This document shows, piece after piece, positions 63,808 through 64,000 of a stretch of DNA of 64,000 nt (position 1 is its first letter; each line of letters begins with the position of its first letter). A model generated the notes under the pieces. It was not told where the DNA came from. It did no database searches and was given only the letters and a program-made list of their open reading frames with translations. This stretch comes from Devosia nitrariae. Its GTDB lineage: Bacteria; Pseudomonadota; Alphaproteobacteria; Rhizobiales; Devosiaceae. A program made the translations under genes and the position numbers. The stretch is taken from the NCBI RefSeq assembly GCF_030160115.1, contig NZ_BSNS01000002.1:62001-126000 (forward strand), read 5' to 3'.

Positions 63808-64000
63808 CCGAAGAAGCCCAGCTTCCCGTCGAGGTCCGAAATCGGCCGAGCCGCTGCCAGTAGCGCGCGTGCCTTGCGGCTGTCGCGATCCATGGCGGCA
63901 ATGAGCTCGTCGAGGCCGGAGAACACCTCCTGGCCCCGGATATGGGCGACGATGGCGACCGTGATGATGTGGCCGTAGATGTCCTCGTCGAAATCGAAGA
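63804..64000 (-). CDS. ribF: Riboflavin kinase / FAD synthetase, C-terminal end (5' part outside the window)
   Basis: Makes FMN and FAD from riboflavin. Only the last 64 or so residues are visible. FDFDEDIYGHIITVAIVAHI and GLDELIAAMDRDSRKARALL are the C-terminal flavokinase region of RibF. The stop codon (63804-63806) overlaps the stop of the barrel gene on the other strand. With ileS and lspA it forms the usual ribF-ileS-lspA neighbourhood. Confidence 0.85.
   Translation of the reverse strand, partial: FDFDEDIYGHIITVAIVAHIRGQEVFSGLDELIAAMDRDSRKARALLAAARPISDLDGKLGFFG

Noticed and set aside
1..64000. CRISPR arrays, tRNA or rRNA genes, insertion sequences and integrases
   Set aside because: None could be recognised by eye in any part of the window. 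A tRNA or covariance-model scan would be needed to exclude small RNA genes fully.

Overview
The window is chromosomal DNA from a high-GC alphaproteobacterium of the order Hyphomicrobiales. Devosiaceae (Devosia or a relative) is my best guess, but that is inference. The pointers are the CobN-type aerobic cobalamin genes, the DUF4170/DUF2093 markers next to cysQ and xseA, a DUF1127 gene beside a LysR regulator, the zwf-pgl-edd operon, and small palindromic repeats of the kind common in this order. I see no rRNA, tRNA, CRISPR array, integrase or transposase. The gene content is mostly core metabolism and metal homeostasis.

Layout. 0-2.4 kb: arsenic operon arsR-arsC-acr3-arsC (minus strand, cut by the left edge). 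2.6-9.6 kb: an EF-G paralogue, a methyltransferase behind an FNR-type site, a DUF1127/LysR pair, and a MarR-controlled ABC exporter whose permease gene is frameshifted. 9.6-25.6 kb: housekeeping genes (gshA, rsmE, ubiA, a glycosyltransferase, cysQ, DUF4170, an LpxB-related protein, DUF2093, xseA, purD, a patatin, tadA, an MFS exporter, mutL). 25.6-30.8 kb: a sugar-kinase-zwf-pgl-edd operon feeding the Entner-Doudoroff pathway. 31-37.6 kb: cobalamin genes cobP, cobD, cobQ, cobB, cobA, cobK, cobE. 38-40.8 kb: a CDF metal exporter, an HxlR regulator, a truncated haemoglobin, a secreted protein and a small caspase-like protein. 40.8-48.9 kb: cobO, cobN, a phosphatase-fold protein, cobW, cbtA and cbtB behind a textbook cobalamin riboswitch. 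49-51 kb: small DUF genes and a Tat-exported metallophosphatase. 51-56.2 kb: a complete zinc-uptake regulon (COG0523 GTPase, thioredoxin-reductase-like enzyme, znuA; znuC, znuB, zur) diverging from a region with two Zur-like sites. 56.2-64 kb: rsmD, an rluB-like pseudouridine synthase with a long disordered tail, a lipoprotein, lspA, ileS, an outer-membrane barrel and the end of ribF.

How it fits together. Three metal systems (arsenic, cobalt/B12, zinc) each carry a recognisable control element: an ArsR-type palindrome, a B12 riboswitch and Zur-type palindromes. The zinc and cobalt proteins share unusual histidine-rich stretches. The cobalamin set is incomplete here: the corrin-ring methylases cobI, cobJ, cobM, cobF and cobL, plus cobG, cobH, cobS, cobT and cobC, must lie elsewhere.

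The most unusual observations are: (i) intergenic-type repeats translated in frame inside CobN; (ii) a bipartite palindromic repeat family between genes; (iii) a single LpxB-related gene in the slot where relatives usually carry waaA and lpxK; (iv) a minimal His/Cys caspase-like protein next to cobO; (v) a thioredoxin-reductase-like enzyme built into the zinc operon; and (vi) an EF-G paralogue with no room for switch I. I did not find a clear new multi-gene defence or mobile system.
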